From Batillaria attramentaria (taxonomy: Eukaryota > Mollusca > Gastropoda > Batillariidae), in NCBI GenBank assembly GCA_018292915.2, contig JACVVK020000060.1:2080501-2144500 (forward strand): a stretch of DNA of 64,000 bases. Direction: 5' to 3'. Below, in pieces: positions 41,704 to 53,844 of the stretch (position 1 is the stretch's first letter; the number at the start of each line of letters is the position of its first letter). The position numbers and the translations under genes were made by a program. A model generated the notes under the pieces. It saw nothing but the letters and a program-made list of their open reading frames with translations, made no database searches and was not told the DNA's origin.

Positions 41704-44700
41704 CATATCAGCGACCGCTTTAGTGTTTTTTGTTTTCGTTTTTTTTCTTTTTTGGTTTTGCTGTGCACTCATGTGAAAGATCAGGGATTTAAACGGATTA
41801 TACCTGTCAGCCAAATGAAATTTTAACCCCGGTGTACGGTTGCACACTTCAATTCAGGTAAACCGCTGTGCCTGTGAAAAGAGGGCCCCTTTGATTCAGA
41901 ACTTCAGAACTTTTTCCTGCACAGCCAAGAAGGCCCCACAAATATTTCCTCAGCATTCCATAACATGTTATTGCATGCAGGAAAGCTCCCTCTCCGTGAA
42001 CAACACCAAAGCACTGGCAGGATGTCTCTCCCAGGTGTTGGCACGTTGTTTAAATATTAAAGAGACCACTGTGCATAAATCGAGGAGCGTTAAGTGGCTC
42101 GTGGTATGGCGGGTGCCCTTTACATTGACACTGTGCCCCTGAAGTACCGTTTGGTACCCTTGTCTGATACGGGGATGTATGTGGGGGGAGAGGAGTGCGT
42201 GTCGGTATGACAGGGCCTCTACTGGCTCTAGTGTTGGCAGGATTGTTTACCCCCCCCCCCCCCCAACACATTTTTGGAGATAATAATTGGCGGGTTGGAT
42301 TGTTTTGGAGTCTACAGGAGAGTCAGTTTCGAATGTTTCAAAATAATTATCTTCATCCCATTTGCGAGCTTCAGTGACCATTTTGCTTCAAGTTTTAGAT
42401 GAAACTCACGGAGTGCTGATGAGCCCAGTATTTTGCAAATATTTTTAGATTATATTTTTATACATTTATGCATACAGGTGTCTCCACTCCTTGCCCCTTC
42501 TGCCAAATGTCTAATGGTCTACTGTTAGTGTTATCAAGGTGGCAGAAAAAATGTTCACTTTCAGCGTACTTCAAAATCGAAGTGTCTGGCGACTGAATTA
42601 TTTGCACTGACCAACCTCAAACCTGCTGAAAGGTGTGCACATTAACTGTCGACATGTAAACGCGCGATAAGCAAATAAAGTGAGTTTGCAAATCGCCTAT
42701 TTGTTTTGGTAAAAAAATTTGATGCAACATATTGTTTGTAGGGACAGTTTCATCTCCTTGAAGAATGCGGCCATTCACTTCAGTCGGCAGTGGAATGTAC
42801 TGACAATGCTAGTCATTTGTGGCATTTACCATTAAATGAATGTTGCGTGTGTTGTTGTTGTAATTGACTGGCAAACTTAAACATTAAATGTTAAACAGCA
42901 TTCCTCTCCTGTAGTTCATATTAAAAAAAAAAAAAAAATCAGAGACAACTGAGTACAGAAGTGACAACTGAGCATGCACATTCCTTGTACCGCCGGTTCA
43001 TCCATATAAGGCACGGAAGGCATGTGCAAATTCCAGCTGCACCAGTTGGTGTTTTATCGTCCTCTCATAAACCGTTTGATGACGCTGGCTGGAAGGCAAA
43101 CCGGGCGACAACCGCGGACAAGATTATTCAGTTACAAACCTTGTGAGACAGGCAGCCGTGGCAGCGGGCCAAAGAAACAGGTCCGTGTCCTTTTTTGTTT
43201 CGGTGTGTGTGTGTGTGTGTGTGTCTGTCTGTCTGTCTGTCTGTCTGTGTCTGTCTTTTGTTCCATATTTGCATCGACAACTGGTATGATACTCTTTTTT
43301 TTATTATTTTTTTTGGGTCGTTCAAAACGAAATAATAAGCAGTTAGACTGTGATTGATATCTCAGGTGCCAGCCAGTATTTTTTATTTACATGATTTACA
43401 AAATGGAACACCTTTTCAGTTTTCGTCACTAAAGAGTCTCTATGATAGTCCTTCGTGGACTTAGTATCCTTAGTTTTGATCTTGTGATGCTGAATGACAA
43501 AGATTATTTTACAAAGGTAAAGGTTTTGACACAGAGGTCAGATTTGTAACTCGCTGTTGCTAGAAATAGCCGAAGATTTTGTTTTGTTACAAATGGCACG
43601 TACTTTTGCGCTACCGTCTAATTAGGCTAGTGTGTCTGCACTGATGGCGGACTACCCGTCGATTGCGAAATGTATTGCATAATAGGTGCCCCGCCTGAGG
43701 ACGCACACGGTCAGACTCTGTACTTGAATGATGAAAAATGGGTAGAAACAGCGTCAACCCAGCCGATGTGGCAGTGGACCCATGACAGGCTTGACGTAGA
43801 GCTGTCAGACGAGAACTAATCAGTAGAATGTCACCGGCCACCGTAGTCTGCCAGTTATGACCTTGCCCGCTGGACTGATGTTCAGGTTATGTCGCACTGC
43901 GAGTAACCGTGGACACCCTGCGTAAGGACGATTTGGGGTCATTGTCCAGTAAAACTATGTGAAATGGACACTGAATGGTGAAGTTTCTTCATAATGCCAA
44001 AGGACCCAGTACAGACACGCTTAGTTTGTAACAGACAAAACAAAAGTGCTCAGGGTTTGCAGATTTCCATTAACACGCTGGCAGTCCATTTCGGTCTGTT
44101 CTGGGGCTAGGAAAAGCGCCCTACGATAAAATGTACCAGTCAGGAATGTTGAAGATAACGGATGCATTGTTTTTCAGAACACTGCTACTCATTAGAAAGA
44201 AGAAGAAAAAGAAAAAGAAGAAGGGGGCAAGAGCACCATCTCTAGTCTTAACCCGTAAAGGTGAAAAAGACTTTAACACAACAGCGAGTCAAGACTTTTC
44301 AGGGACTGATTTTTTAAAAAATACTTTATTATCCCTTTTGGGAAATTCGGGCTGCTTCCCTCGGGGGAAGCGCGTCGCCGCGGTGCAGCGCCACCTAATA
44401 CCTATTCTATACTTCTTACAATTTTTGCTGGGGGAGGAAAGCCGGATAACCCAGAGAGTAACCCCCGATGAGCAGCCTGGCAGCCAGGAAAAACCGGTAC
44501 CACGTATCACAAGCTCGACCTGGGCTCGAACCCACGCTTCATCGCCATGACATTGGTGACGGCCGTTCAGTAGCGCAGCGGCTAAATCCGACGCGCTACC
44601 TGTTAGACCATCGCTCACTCCATTCTCTTTAGCTGTTGGCCTGAACGGACAAACCCCCAACTCTCGCCTGGTCGTGCCTTTGATTATTCGCTTTAAAAAA

Positions 44701-45517
44701 AGTTATTCTGTGCCGAATATTGTATACATTGCGGCTTTAACTCAAGGAGGAAGAAAAACAGTACATGTAAGTGCATCCAGATGTTTTGTACTGAGGACGA
44801 AACTAAATCTGATTTAACAAAAAAGATAAAAAGTGGAAAAGAAAAAAACAGCAGCAACAACAACAACAAAATATACGGAAGACTCAAGCACTCTCGGGAA
44901 GCCTGGAATGCGAATTTTCTATTATGGTAAAATATGTTAGTAATAGAACACCTTTTCAGTGGACAGAGCCGTTATGGTTAGCTTTGTATAGCCTGTTTCA
45001 CGGGAATTTCGTTTATATTACAAATTCCTTTGTGTGGCCATCTGTTTGTGCATTTATTTACTGAAAGCATGACAGGGCAGCTTTTGATTGTTGACTCAGA
45101 AGACGGCGGCGTCATTTCAGACATTCCTGTTGCCCCCTGAGGCACGTTGACGAGCAGAGGTCTACACCCCGCCCCCCAAAACCCAGGACCCGTCTCTCAC
45201 TTGGGCCAGTCAATATTTTTCCCCAACCAAATACCTGTGTCCGGGGTGCTCTACTGGCGATCACCAGGCGTGAGTCGTCCCCGGTGGCTGGTATGGTTTG
45301 GAATGCTTTTTGAGAATTAGTAGGTAGACGATGGCAGTGTCCTGGTGTTTGCTACAAAGCTTGTGACGAATGGCCAAGTTATGACTTCCTAATCCCCCCT
45401 CGCCCCCCCCCCCCCAAAAAAAAAAGAAAAAAGAAAAAAAAGAAAAAAACCCCAAACCTTCAACAACAACAACAAAACCCAAAATAGACAACAAAAAACA
45501 AAGTAACAACAATAACA

Positions 45518-45579
<62 letters not shown>

Positions 45580-46576
45580 CAAACACCAAAAAAAACAAAC
45601 AAACACACAAACACAAACGCACACACCAGCAGCAAAGCCCCCCACCCCCTTCCCTTCCCCCGTCCTCCAGTTAATCCTACTGGTGTTAAAATTGTCACTC
45701 TAGATAGGTGAATACGGTATTCATTGCAGAACTGCATAGATGCGCTGTGTAAGGGTGACATTACCAGGAAACAACATCTCAGTATCTCGGAGGGTAGTCC
45801 TGAAAGAAATGAAATTCCAAGTAGTCTGCAGTAGGTCTACAGTAGTCCCCCTCATGCCGCGTGAGTGAGTGAGTGAGCAAGCTAGCTACCGAGTACCACC
45901 CCCGTCTCCCCTCTCTTCCGGCTTCTGTGTTTAGACGGTCAGGTACAGGTACAGTACGAGTAACAGGGCCGAGAATCAGAGAAGAGAAACAGCGGGGTTT
46001 GCCATTGCCAGCTACACCCCCTCACAATTACCCGCATACAGTCCGCCGTGTTTCAAGTGCGCAGACGTTTTTGTCAACGATTTCTGTCATTTTCAAGAGG
46101 GGCTTATTCTTAGACGCAGGTCGGCTTTTCAGGTGTGCGAGAGGTAGGTTTATTTCTGGGCTCTCGCCATTGTTACGTCGTATTGAGATCGTGTTCGGGG
46201 AAGTTCAAAGCACGAGTGTTTTTGTGCGGAGGGGTAAGGCGTGGCGTGAGAAACTTGTTCTGGGGTCCGTGTTACTCCTGTTCGTTATGCTGGGGGTTTT
46301 ATTTTATTTTATTTTATTTTTTAATTTTGTTTTGCGTGTGCATAATACCCAACCAATTTAAAGTTTTTGGCAAGCCATTTGAGTCTGTTTTCTCTGCGTT
46401 GTATGACTACTGACCTTTGTGATTTGTGTGTTGTTATCTTGATCCCATTCCATATTTTATGTTAGGTATGTTTCAGTCTGATATTTCCTAAGCCTTTGAT
46501 TCGGGACATTTGGCATACAGTGAGAAAAACAAATTAAGAGAGAAGTAGGAACGTATGGACAATTGTACAGTTTTTT

Positions 46577-46607
<31 letters not shown>

Positions 46608-47314
46608 GGTGAATGTAATTCGAAGGGGATTTTTTTCCTTCCATAATTGAGCTTTTTATGTCTGTTTGTGCGTGTTTCGCAACGCTCCCGCCCCCCTCCC
46701 CCCCCCCCCCCCACTCCGCCGGTTCAGTTAGCGTAAACGATTGAAAAAAAAAAAAAAAAGGTAAAAAAGGGAGTCTTGACTCGTTACTTTGATTGTTGGG
46801 TTGCCCGATGTATTTTTAGGACGGCGTATTCATTTGAAACCAGTCATGCTTCAAGCGTTCCATGCCGCTGAACGAAAGATGCCACGTCAGCGCTCATGCA
46901 TGTCTACAGCGATGACAAGCTTGTTTCTTTTCCACATGATTGGTCGTGTTGTATGGATGAGGGAGCGGGGTTTGGGCGGTGGGGTTAGGTAGTGGGATGG
47001 CCGTGTAGGGGTCGTGAGATTGGAGGGGGGGGGGGGGGGGGGCGAATGCTGATAGATGCGCGGGTGAGGGTGGTTTGCCCCAGCTTGTCGCTTTCCAAGT
47101 CTTAGTAGTGTGTTAGAAAATCAGGGGAAGAGCCCCGCTTGACTATGAGGATCTACATGTAAATGGCTTTTTCAACATGAAACCAGAACACAACCAATGA
47201 ACAGTGTACGCTGTTTTCGTGATCAATTTTTGTCATACACAAACTTTCGCCCAGGATATCTCACAGAACTGAATAGCTATTGACTGTGTTATTGCTCTTG
47301 ATGAAGTCATGAAG

Positions 47315-47359
<45 letters not shown>

Positions 47360-50300
47360 CCGGGTGTGAGTTGGGGCGGGAGAGAAATGCGGGGTCACTG
47401 ACTTATGAACACCCAAGGCGCAGTGAAGTAAATAGGGCCTGTATTAAAGCAACTCAAACATAAACGTCCCCGCCTGTCACATTTCTTTCATGTCTTTGGG
47501 AAGAAACTGCCAACCTGAGCCTTTTGACTGTTTCACTTTAAATTCAGACAGAGCTTTGAAACGCCTTGACGGCAGCAGTTCAGAAATCTGATAATGGGCA
47601 AGTTCTTTAACACGGTTCATTTGTTTTGCTTCGTTCTTCGCTTACCGTTGTGAAACTGACAGAGGAAAGTAAATTAATCATCTGTTCTGTTGTAAGATTT
47701 TTTGTTGTAATAAAAATGAAAAATCCTAACTTACATGCATTACATGTATCGCATTTAGCAGTATTTTCACAACCCGTTCCTGATCAGAGAGCTCTCGCAA
47801 TGGAACTTCCTTGACTGATGTATTCTTCAAAAATTCATCATGAGTCAGCCGAGAGTTGTTTTGGATCTATTCATTTTCCCGTTTCGGTGTATTGCGCTGT
47901 CAGATGATGCATGCATTCACGAACCAGCCAAGTTTACTCACAAGGAGATTGATGTCAGTGCATGTCCCCTTTGATCTGTGCGGTGGTTTGTTAGGTGCAC
48001 TGGAGCAACTCCCAACTGTTGTATTAGGGATCGGTCAGGAGAGGCCGCCCGTAGGAAGGGGGTGATATTTCATGTCAAATGAATCTGTTCGTCGGAAGAT
48101 TGAGTGCGTGCATAAACTTCACTTGTCATTTGAATTTAAACTCTAGAGTCTTGCAAGAGCTTTGGGGACTCCAGTTATACATAATGTTTTGACTGTACAC
48201 TATTTATCTCACTGGTCCCGTACTGTCTTGTGTTGGTTATAAATTATTTGATGAATTTTCTCACATTGTGAAAATGAGCATGAACGCAGTTAGTGCTTCA
48301 TTTAAGTTGATTCAATTTATGAATGTCATCTTTCTTCAACCTGACCAGAAGCTTTAAGAGTACATGGAGCTGTATGGACTTACCATCAGATGGTCATTTG
48401 CTTATGGAGTGTTGCGACTGAGGTTGGCGACTCTCAGAAGTTTTCTAAAAGTTGTTTCAGTTATATTTGTAAGATTCCATCACTGTACATGTCATAGGGT
48501 GTACCAGCATGATAGATATTCATTTCATACCTATGTTTTGTTTTGTTTTTATTTTTCAGAGTCGGCATTCATCTGGAGGAAATTTTCCAAGAGGAAACAA
48601 GAGGTGGGTTTGCTGGCTTTGTGTGCGTGTGTGTGTGTATGTGTGTGTGTGGACCGCATTTACTGAGCTTGGGTACCTGCGTCCTTAAAAGTTACACACC
48701 TGTTCCTTGTGTCTATGGGTGGTGAATATCAAGCTTGCACACCCAAGCATTTGTGGGTTTGTAAATGATATAGGCTAACCCACTTTTGTCTATGTTTCTG
48801 TGAGACCTGTTGTACTGGTGCTTGGAGATGCTTGTGCTGCTTCTCATTCTACAATATGCAGCTTACAAGAGTTATCTGTTTTACTGGCACCCTAGCAGGT
48901 GTATGTACTGCACATGCGCTTGTACTTAATCTTGTTCATATACAGTATATGCAAATGTTAATCACTCACACGCTCAATTCCTGATTTTTAATGGTTGCAG
49001 TCCCTCTGACCTTGAGGCTGACCTTGAGGACAACCAAGATTACGACAGCACAGTCAGCCACTCGGAGACCAACCTCACTCTCATTGGCCGCTCTGAATCC
49101 TCCGACACCCAGATGAACTCCGGCCTTCTGTCACGCCAGCCCGCGTCCAGCCACTCCAAGTTCTCACCAGAGGCCTCTCGAGCTGCTGCCTCTGCGTTCA
49201 AGTATGACAGCAGCACCTCCCAACCCGTTTCCAGCAACCAGGATTCGAATAAGACACCACCGCAGTCGGCCACGACAAAGCCGTCTGTGTCCTCTTTAGT
49301 GTCACGGTACGCCCGTGAGGCGGATTCGACAAGTCAGAGAGAGACGGAACTCCCTTCCAGGGACAGTGATTCTTCAAGAGGGGTAGGGTATGGGGCAACC
49401 AAAGACTTTAGTGCTGGTCGGACGGAGAGAAGCTATGGTAGTTATTTGCCATCGCGTTTTAATGATCGTGATAGGGAGGGTGGTGCTGCAGGTGAGTTGA
49501 GAGGCGAGGGCAGCACAGGAGGCAGTAGATTCCACGCCTCCAGGTTCTACCAGGCACCGCGGCCATTCGTCTCACAGCACAACAACAATGAAAACACTGC
49601 ACAGCTGGAGAGGGTAAGGCTTGCTTTATGAAGATGTCTGTGTTATGACACTACACAGAGGCTCTTTCAAGTTTAAATTTGATCAAAGTTTTCTCCTATA
49701 GTACCTACCATATAATCTTTCGATCAGTAAAATTGCTGACAACAGAATGTCAAGACTAGTGAAGTTATTCATCTAATGCGCATATACTAAAGAATGTGGA
49801 AGAGAGATGATCAGTTGATTTTTGTTTTTCTGGTAACCCGTTTTCTTGATTATGTCCCCTCAACGAAGCTTTTGGAGGAAATGAGTGGGGGTGTTGGGGG
49901 TAAAATACTTGGTAGCATGAGAGTTAAACAGCACCTGTACGTTGTTTGTTGTACATTGTAAATCAGCTGCTGTATTGAGCGTGCATCTCAAGTTAGACTT
50001 CAGTATTGCTGCCTGTCACTGTGCCTGTAATGAGCTGCTGTTGAATGTGTTTTGCAGCAGCTGGAGAAGGAGAAGGAAGAGAACAAGAAGCTGCAGCAGC
50101 AGTTGGAGCAGAAGGACCGACGCATCGCAGAACTGGAGAGGCAGGTGGCCATGTTGAATAAGGTGCGTATTACATGTTCAGTTACCCACACTTGCTAATA
50201 TGTTTCCATAGCAGGTCATCTTCAGTGGCGACGACTGCGTGGTACACGAACCATGGAGTTAACTGAAGCGTGGAGAAGTCCTTGGCGTTGTATCGCCAGG

Positions 50301-52344
50301 CTGAAGATGACCTGCCTCTAGTGTCTGATCTGTAAATTTGAAGTATGTGTACTTGTAAAACTGCATAGTGGATGTTCATGCTCACATCTGCTGTTTAGTT
50401 TGGCACCATACTACTGCTCTTTTCACACTTCAGCTGTCGTGCAGCAATGTTAGAAATGCCATTCTTGTGTGTCAAGAGCCTGGGTGATGTTAAACGTTTA
50501 TCAGTATACTCCAACAGAGTGTGTACACATACGGCTGTAGGCAGTAGCAAGTATTGTACTGGGTATTACTTCTTTCCTGTGATTATCATGTGTCTCCAGT
50601 GGTGTCCTTGTAAATACTTCACCGCTAGTTAGTGAAAGCTGCAAAAAATGACAACAACATTAACCCCCCACCCCCACCCCCCAAAACGCCATTTCCATGC
50701 ACAGTGAATAGATGTTTTGTAGTAGCTCAGCGGTTATAGTGTCTGTGTGCTGCTGAGTCTAAATGTTGAGAAACTGTTACACAAGTTAACCTTAATGTTG
50801 GATTTTCAGCGCACGTAATCTCTGATGGGCCGCAAGATTTGCGGGTAAAAAAGCATGAGATTTATGCAGTGTCTTTCACTTTTGTATTTTGCTGTCTGCT
50901 TTGTATTCATACACCCAGCTGTGATGTCTTCTTGGCTGAGTTTCAGTTTGTGCATTTTCGTGTCTGTTTTTAATTTTTTTTTAATTTTAAAGTAAGTTTG
51001 GTTTGCCTGCATTGGTTTCAAGTCTGGTACAGTCACAGACTTCAGTTCACAGTCAGTTTTAAATCACCCATTGACTGAGTGCTCAGAATCCTTTGCGGTT
51101 TTGTGATGTGTTCAAACTTCATTGAAATTTCTTTGCCATAGCATGTGGTCAGCAATCATTTGCTCACTTTGTCCATTTGATTCAACAGATTTTGCTACAT
51201 GTAGATTAGTTGATTGAACAATAACTACAATATTGCTTCCCCCTGGCAGGGAATCTAGTATTGTTACCTCCCTGTAGACATCCTAGTAATGTTCCCCTGC
51301 ATTCTCCCCAGAACAGAAATATATCCTCTCCGTCCTTCTTTGCTTGTGTTAAATTGTAGCTAGAATTTCAGTGTGATGTTTGCCCTTGAAGTTTGATTGC
51401 AGCGTCAGATTTAAACCTTGCTCGAAAGCATGTATATTCTCCAAGTTCTTGATCTTTCACTGCAGATATGTTCACTCCACCTTTTTTCTCCTTCCTTGGA
51501 TCTTGAGAGATTTTCTTGCCCATTGACTGCATCTTGTAGATGCGTTGCTGGCACATTTTGTTTTGCTGTTCGTGTTTTGAAGTCATTGTGTTCTAATGTC
51601 AAATTCACAAGTTTGCTTCAAGTCTTGTTTTCGTTCCTTTCCATTGAATAGAGGTGCAAGGACCACACAAAATAAGTTTATCCTTCTGAAAATTGCTGTA
51701 GTGCCTTTAGGAAGAGTAGGAGTGGAGACAGAAACTGAATAGATTTTCAGTTGGAATTTTTGAATTTGCTTCGTGGTGCTTTTAGATTTCTGTAGGTTTG
51801 CCTTGAAATTGCTCTGTTGTTGGACCTGATCCTGATCCTTGTAAAGTTGTCCCTTCCTCACCCTGTCAAGAGTTGTAAAATCTGCTCCTTTCTGTATGCA
51901 GCCCTGTGATCACCTTTTTCATGTCTGTTTGTGATAACCTTGAATTTTCTTGGACAGAAGTGTGATGACTTTGGAAAAAACTTTGGTGAAAGTGTAATGA
52001 CTGTGGCAGTTTTCATCAAAACTTGTACAAGTAATATTAAAAGAACTTTTTGGTGTGTAAAGTGTGATGGGCTAGACAAGTTGTGTTCAGAAGTGCAGTG
52101 ACCATAAGAAATCATTTGCAGATTTTTTTTATATTTAGATTTCTTTTTCAGACCTTGTAGCTTCATTTTGCAGAAGTGTGATCACATGACATGGTTGGAT
52201 GCACGTGCAGAATTGTTGTGGATGACCTGATGTATTTTTGTGTGTTTGCAGGAGTGTGACGAACTGGACGAAGATAACCTGAAGCTGCAGGAAGAGAACA
52301 AGGCCCTGATCCGTGCAATGGCCCAGCTCAGCACCAATGTGTGA
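35581..52344 (+). CDS. Ankyrin-less MYPT-family paralogue (PPP1R12-like), complete six-exon gene, 458 aa
   Basis: Exons 35581-35958, 37870-38013, 48560-48603, 49001-49613, 50058-50162 and 52252-52344 total 1377 nt and join in phase without a stop before TGA. The protein starts MASSSVSQESLDMDDFDTMA. It carries poly-Gly, then KLREKRRSTGVVHLPSTE (the Thr853-type ROCK site of MYPT1), an acidic patch, ten consecutive His, a long Ser-rich linker, a coiled coil and a zipper ending ENKALIRAMAQLSTNV. No ankyrin repeats, PP1-binding motif or first ROCK site is seen, and none is needed to complete the frame. It may be a stand-alone paralogue or a short internal-promoter product of a longer gene. The related gene just upstream on the same strand favours tandem duplication. 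Function (scaffold for kinase or phosphatase through the zipper) is inferred. Confidence 0.82.
35959..37869. other. Gene 2 intron 1
   Basis: Contains the 135-bp-period duplication at 36241; nothing else recognised. Confidence 0.7.
36241..36476. repeat. Direct duplication, about 100 bp, 135-bp period
   Basis: ctgcactc(t/c)gat.aacttgtcactgaaacaatcc and ...gataattga.a(c)tgttttaatttaata occur at 36241-36335 and 36376-36476. It lies in intron 1 of gene 2. Confidence 0.85.
37870..38013 (+). CDS. PPP1R12-like exon 2 (acidic patch, His10)
   Basis: The exon has 144 nt (48 codons), phase 0/0, acceptor ccgttactag, donor GAT|GTGAGT. It encodes STGDSLDDDDGDDESMSHET, then KKNTTFNEATNSSL, ten His codons (CAC with one CAT) and SAFD. 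The acidic patch after the RRSTG site parallels MYPT1. The His tract is a coding trinucleotide repeat and may vary in length. Confidence 0.85.
38704..38776. repeat. (CT)n(CA)n microsatellite
   Basis: CT units turning into CA units; the frames over it are artefacts. Confidence 0.95.
40825..40995 (+). mobile_element. tRNA-derived SINE, family 1, copy 2
   Basis: The head ends in a B box GAGTTCGAATCC, followed by the same CAAATATTTGTGCTGGCC, CCCCGTCCTTGATATCA and GTGGAAAAGGACGTTAAA blocks as the copy at 32246. It lies in the large intron of gene 2. Confidence 0.8.
41065..41478. mobile_element. Inverted-repeat element D (414 bp, G/C-tract-rich)
   Basis: Perfect 14-bp terminal inverted repeats (CAGGGGCGCCGGAA at the left) and a 5-bp direct repeat GTAGC on each side (41060-41064, 41479-41483). 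The interior consists of G tracts at the left and many C tracts to the right, so much of it can fold back. It explains the long artificial reading frames here on both strands. Confidence 0.78.
41665..41710. repeat. (AT)n microsatellite with ATACAT interruptions
   Basis: acatatatatatat units, 190 bp after element D. Confidence 0.9.
43203..43255. repeat. (GT)n(CTGT)n compound microsatellite
   Basis: GT run followed by CTGT repeats. Confidence 0.9.
44310..44622 (-). mobile_element. tRNA-derived SINE, family 3, copy 1
   Basis: Minus-strand element with TGGTCTAACAGGTAGCGCG, a B box GGGTTCGAGCCC, and a 3' tail AATTTCCCAAAAGGGATAAT ending in AAAGTATTTTT. It lies in the gene 2 large intron. Confidence 0.72.
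45521..45577. repeat. (CA)n microsatellite in A/C-rich tract
   Basis: 28 CA units inside a longer A/C-rich tract, 45405-45655. Confidence 0.95.
47317..47357. repeat. (TG)n microsatellite
   Basis: About 20 TG units in the gene 2 large intron. Confidence 0.95.
48560..48603 (+). CDS. PPP1R12-like exon 3 (44-nt micro-exon)
   Basis: Acceptor tatttttcag, donor AG|GTGGGT. It encodes SRHSSGGNFPRGNK plus two bases of a codon completed at 49001. It is accepted because it links phase 0 (exon 2) to phase 2 (exon 4) exactly. It lies after a 10.5-kb intron. Confidence 0.7.
49001..49613 (+). CDS. PPP1R12-like exon 4 (Ser-rich linker)
   Basis: The exon has 613 nt, acceptor tggttgcag, donor AGG|GTAAGG. It encodes SPSDLEADLEDNQDYDSTVS, then SHSETNLTLIGRSES, a long Ser/Thr/Arg-rich disordered linker, and ends NNNENTAQLER just before the coiled coil. 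It has an unbroken coding frame and strongly biased composition. No catalytic domain is visible. Confidence 0.88.
50058..50162 (+). CDS. PPP1R12-like exon 5 (coiled coil)
   Basis: The exon has 105 nt (35 codons), phase 0/0. It encodes QLEKEKEENKKLQQQLEQKD and then RRIAELERQVAMLNK, a continuous heptad coiled coil like the LYEEEKEENGRL exon of gene 1. The acceptor is tttgcagcag, a tandem NAGNAG site; use of the second AG (exon from 50061) would drop one Gln. Donor AAG|GTGCGT. Confidence 0.9.
50163..52251. other. Gene 2 last intron
   Basis: A possible decayed tRNA-like SINE head near 50720 (tagctcagcggttatagtg) and T-rich sequence; no exon seen. Confidence 0.6.
52252..52344 (+). CDS. PPP1R12-like exon 6 (leucine-zipper C-terminus)
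   Basis: The exon has 93 nt including TGA; acceptor tgtttgcag. It encodes ECDELDEDNLKLQEENKALI and ends RAMAQLSTNV. Leu at 5, 12, 19 and 26, Asn at 9 and 16 and Arg at 21 match the zipper exons of gene 1, so the families are homologous. The usual SKLSK end is replaced by AQLSTNV, two residues longer. Confidence 0.92.
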   Translation, partial: ECDELDEDNLKLQEENKALIRAMAQLSTNV

Positions 52345-53491
52345 CTGCCATTCAGACATCCTGCACACCCCTACGCAGGCTGTGTGGGAACAGCCCACAT
52401 GTCTTTCTCTGCACTCCTCAACAACAGTTTCACTTGGAAAGAGGGGGATGGGGGAGGTGTTGACTACCATTGCTGTAGTCTGTGTAGTGTATTACTGTAA
52501 CCAAGTCATACTTGATGAGGAAAATGTTATTTTTCTCTGTTTCTGAAGGTATTGCATCAACATGTAGGGGCAATGTATTGACTGAAATTGATACATTGTA
52601 ATGTTTTGAACAAACTGTGTTTTGTAATTTGTTTGGTCATCTGCACTTGTTGTACCTTATCCACGGGAACAATTGTTTTCCTTGCGAGTATTTATTTTTC
52701 TTGTCTTGTAACGCTGTGAACATATTCTTGTTTTATTAATGAAAGACGAATCCAGCTGTACAAGCTTAATGGTGTCCAACTCTCACTGACCTAATTCCTG
52801 TTTGGAAACTTTATTATATTTTAAAAGTGTTTTTTGTTTATTGGTGAGGTAAAGTTTCTGTGAGCTTGTTTGCTTTGCATCCATTTTGTTGCGCATATTA
52901 CGTTCAGCTGAAAAGTTTCGTCGGCACAGGATGTAGTGCTACCTTTAAACAGTGAGGTTTACATCTCTTCAGTGACAGTCAGTTGTAGGAATCTGATTCG
53001 TGGAAAAGGAAGCAGTACCCAGAGCTTTAAATAGAAGTGATAGCTGTCATTGTCAGAATTTGATTTTGACATCATGACCTCTAGCGTTTTATAGAGAACT
53101 TTAGATTTCAGATACATTTTGTAGGACATCACGCACATATAATCAGCTGCAGCTGTCAGATTAGAGTATGATAATTTCAGGACCTGGGGTGATCATGATA
53201 GTTAACATTTTGGTTCTGCTACACGATGCTACGCATGCAGCACTCTTTCATCATTGCACACGTTGTCTGCCATGGTCAGGGTCAGTCCCTGTGGAGAGTA
53301 AAACCAGCACAGTGGTGATTTATTTGTGACTTACTGTTGCTTGGAGACTTAAGTATTAATTTTCCATTTTCAGTGGCTGTGTTGGTGGGGAGAGAAGAGC
53401 CATGGCTTATGAGCAAGATTGCATGTACTTACTTTACAAAACTACAGGGCATTCCTCTGCGTTATTTTTCAAGTAGTGAAATTCTGGCAGA

Positions 53492-53527
53492 TCGGTAAGG
53501 TTTGATAGCTCGGTAAGGTTTGATAGC
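53492..53527. repeat. Perfect 2 x 18-bp tandem repeat
   Basis: TCGGTAAGGTTTGATAGC twice in the gene 2 3' UTR. Confidence 0.95.
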
Positions 53528-53844
53528 TTCGATCTTCTGTTTAAGAACTTGTGAAGTACATGTAGTGTAAAACTGTTTAACCTTCAGTTTGCACTAAAAG
53601 GGGTTGTACATGCTTCACAAGCTGTTTTTGGTGTGCACATTTTGTTGGTAGATTTCAAACCACACTGGTGTACCATAGTTTCAGGGAAAGTACTTTGATA
53701 TGTCCTTAGTGGAGGGTAGTACTTACTAATCTTGATTTTCTGATGGTCACTTAGAAATGAGTACTGTAGTATGTTTCAGATATGTGATGAGTGCGTGTAC
53801 GAGTCAGCTTGTGTAACTACCAGACTACTATTGAGGATGCATAT

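Larger units (their letters stand above)
38014..48559. other. Gene 2 intron 2 (10.5 kb)
   Basis: Repeat-rich: microsatellites, SINEs at 40825 and 44310, element D at 41065, T/G and C/A homopolymer junctions at 45408 and 46570. The region at 45.85-46.3 kb is locally G+C-rich and could be another promoter, but I see no supported exon. Confidence 0.6.

Noticed and set aside
44131..44550. 139-codon plus-strand frame
   Set aside because: Antisense to a SINE and preceded by a Lys-coding A/G tract.
44520..44622. Functional tRNA gene on the minus strand
   Set aside because: No closed cloverleaf; the attached tail identifies a SINE.
45873..46361. 162-codon frame near a G+C-rich patch, as a possible alternative first exon of gene 2
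   Set aside because: No ATG in good context, no donor in matching phase, and composition changes midway.
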